DNA from: Achromobacter xylosoxidans A8
GTDB taxonomy: Bacteria > Pseudomonadota > Gammaproteobacteria > Burkholderiales > Burkholderiaceae_B
Direction: 5' to 3'
DNA length: 64,000 bases
NCBI RefSeq assembly: GCF_000165835.1
Contig: NC_014640.1
Location: forward strand, 4,030,001-4,094,000
The first letter of the stretch is position 1; each line of letters begins with the position of its first letter. Below are positions 63,534 through 64,000 of the stretch, piece by piece. The translations under genes were made by a program, and so were the position numbers. Below the pieces are notes generated by a model. The model saw only the letters and a program-made list of their open reading frames with translations. It was not told the DNA's origin and searched no databases.

Positions 63534-64000
63534 TCAAAGATCGCCGAGCACGCTGGGATCGAACCGCCAGCGGTGATCGCCATTGACGCTGCACACCGCC
63601 GTCGTCTTCTTGTGGCGCTTCGGGCCGATCTCCCTGAGCTTCAATTCACCGTCGCATACAGGGCACTGGCCACCAATCTCCGTGTAGAAAACCTCGCCGG
63701 CGCGATTGGCCTCCAGGTTGCACATCATGAAAAACCGCGAATAGCGCCTACGCTTCAGATCACCGCCGGTGTCCAGGCTAATGAAACTCAAGAAAATCAG
63801 GATGAACCACCACGCCGACATCCCCCAGGCGTAGACGCCCAGGGCGGTGATCGCCAAGCCTGCAGCGCCGCCTGTCAAGAGCCAGGCCGCCTTGACGGGT
63901 TTGCCGCGCAGCCGCAGGGGCACGATGCTGTAGCGCTGGAATGCTTCAGCCCAGCTGCCGCGAGAAGCCGCAGCGGCTGGCGGATTGGCGGCGGGCTGCG
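63534..64000 (-). CDS. Membrane protein with C-terminal zinc ribbon (5'-truncated)
   Basis: The reading frame is open to the window edge, so the start lies beyond 64000; at least 155 codons. Two membrane segments (AAWLLTGGAAGLAITALGVYAW; WWFILIFLSFISL), then a cytosolic region with Cys-x2-Cys in GGQCPVCDGEL and Cys...His in AVCSVNGDHRW, a zinc-ribbon arrangement. An Ala/Pro-rich leader with RGSWAEAFQRYSIVPL precedes the membrane part. No family recognised. Confidence 0.72.
   Translation of the reverse strand, partial: QPAANPPAAAASRGSWAEAFQRYSIVPLRLRGKPVKAAWLLTGGAAGLAITALGVYAWGMSAWWFILIFLSFISLDTGGDLKRRRYSRFFMMCNLEANRAGEVFYTEIGGQCPVCDGELKLREIGPKRHKKTTAVCSVNGDHRWRFDPSVLGDL

Overview
The window is about 64 kb of high-GC DNA whose gene content points to a betaproteobacterium of the Alcaligenaceae (Achromobacter/Bordetella-like): a tripartite-tricarboxylate (Bug) receptor next to a LysR gene, many LysR regulators, a GlxA-type AraC regulator, a MocR-type regulator and a large PATR-repeat autotransporter. 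The assignment rests on gene style and context only. No rRNA, tRNA or CRISPR array was seen.

Layout. (1) 1-6.5 kb: 3' part of a dipeptide/oligopeptide-type ABC transporter operon (permease, two ATPases, solute-binding protein) with an acyl-CoA thioesterase/BAAT-like hydrolase and a double carboxymuconolactone decarboxylase/AhpD protein. (2) 6.5-9.7 kb: LysE exporter, VOC protein, a methyltransferase, a hypothetical gene and a small lipoprotein. (3) 9.9-21.05 kb: an accessory island with visibly lower GC. It holds a tight operon (frameshifted HEPN-like gene, PIN-GNAT-PUA fusion, ASCH protein, P-loop ATPase), a ComEC-type metallo-beta-lactamase gene, and a leftward group with a caspase/CHAT-like protease and a membrane-anchored PD-(D/E)XK nuclease, then an IS4-type fragment and a complete IS3-family element. 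Copies of a short GTGTCAGACTACAAT repeat punctuate the modules, and two genes are cut off exactly at such copies. (4) 21.1-26.8 kb: YciI-like protein, hypothetical protein, Bug receptor, LysR, DUF3604 protein. (5) 26.7-29.75 kb: a LysR/MFS cassette flanked by a 273-bp direct repeat (about 93 % identical) that leaves a truncated copy of the next LysR gene. (6) 29.6-35.6 kb: LysR plus a coupled catabolic operon (MFS transporter, SDR, IlvD/Edd dehydratase, beta-hydroxyacid dehydrogenase), probably for a sugar acid or related hydroxyacid. (7) 35.6-49.5 kb: a collapsed vestige of an isochorismatase/GlxA pair, an M15 peptidase, the intact isochorismatase/GlxA pair, a MarR-GNAT fusion with a palindromic operator, a DMT transporter, an HD hydrolase, small lipoproteins/secreted proteins, a zinc alcohol dehydrogenase with an ANR/FNR-like box, a DUF4034 protein and an M48 protease. 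(8) 49.5-64 kb: a 1585-aa autotransporter with ten 204-bp tandem repeats, an FMN alpha-hydroxyacid dehydrogenase, VOC proteins, a GntR-aminotransferase-AraC triple fusion divergent from a ferredoxin reductase-M24 peptidase fusion, a B12-binding-type radical SAM protein and a partial membrane zinc-ribbon protein.

The best candidates for something undescribed are the HEPN/PIN-GNAT-PUA/ASCH/ATPase operon and the caspase-like protease plus membrane nuclease group, both in the repeat-punctuated island and both of conflict/defence type by domain content. Their functions are inferences.
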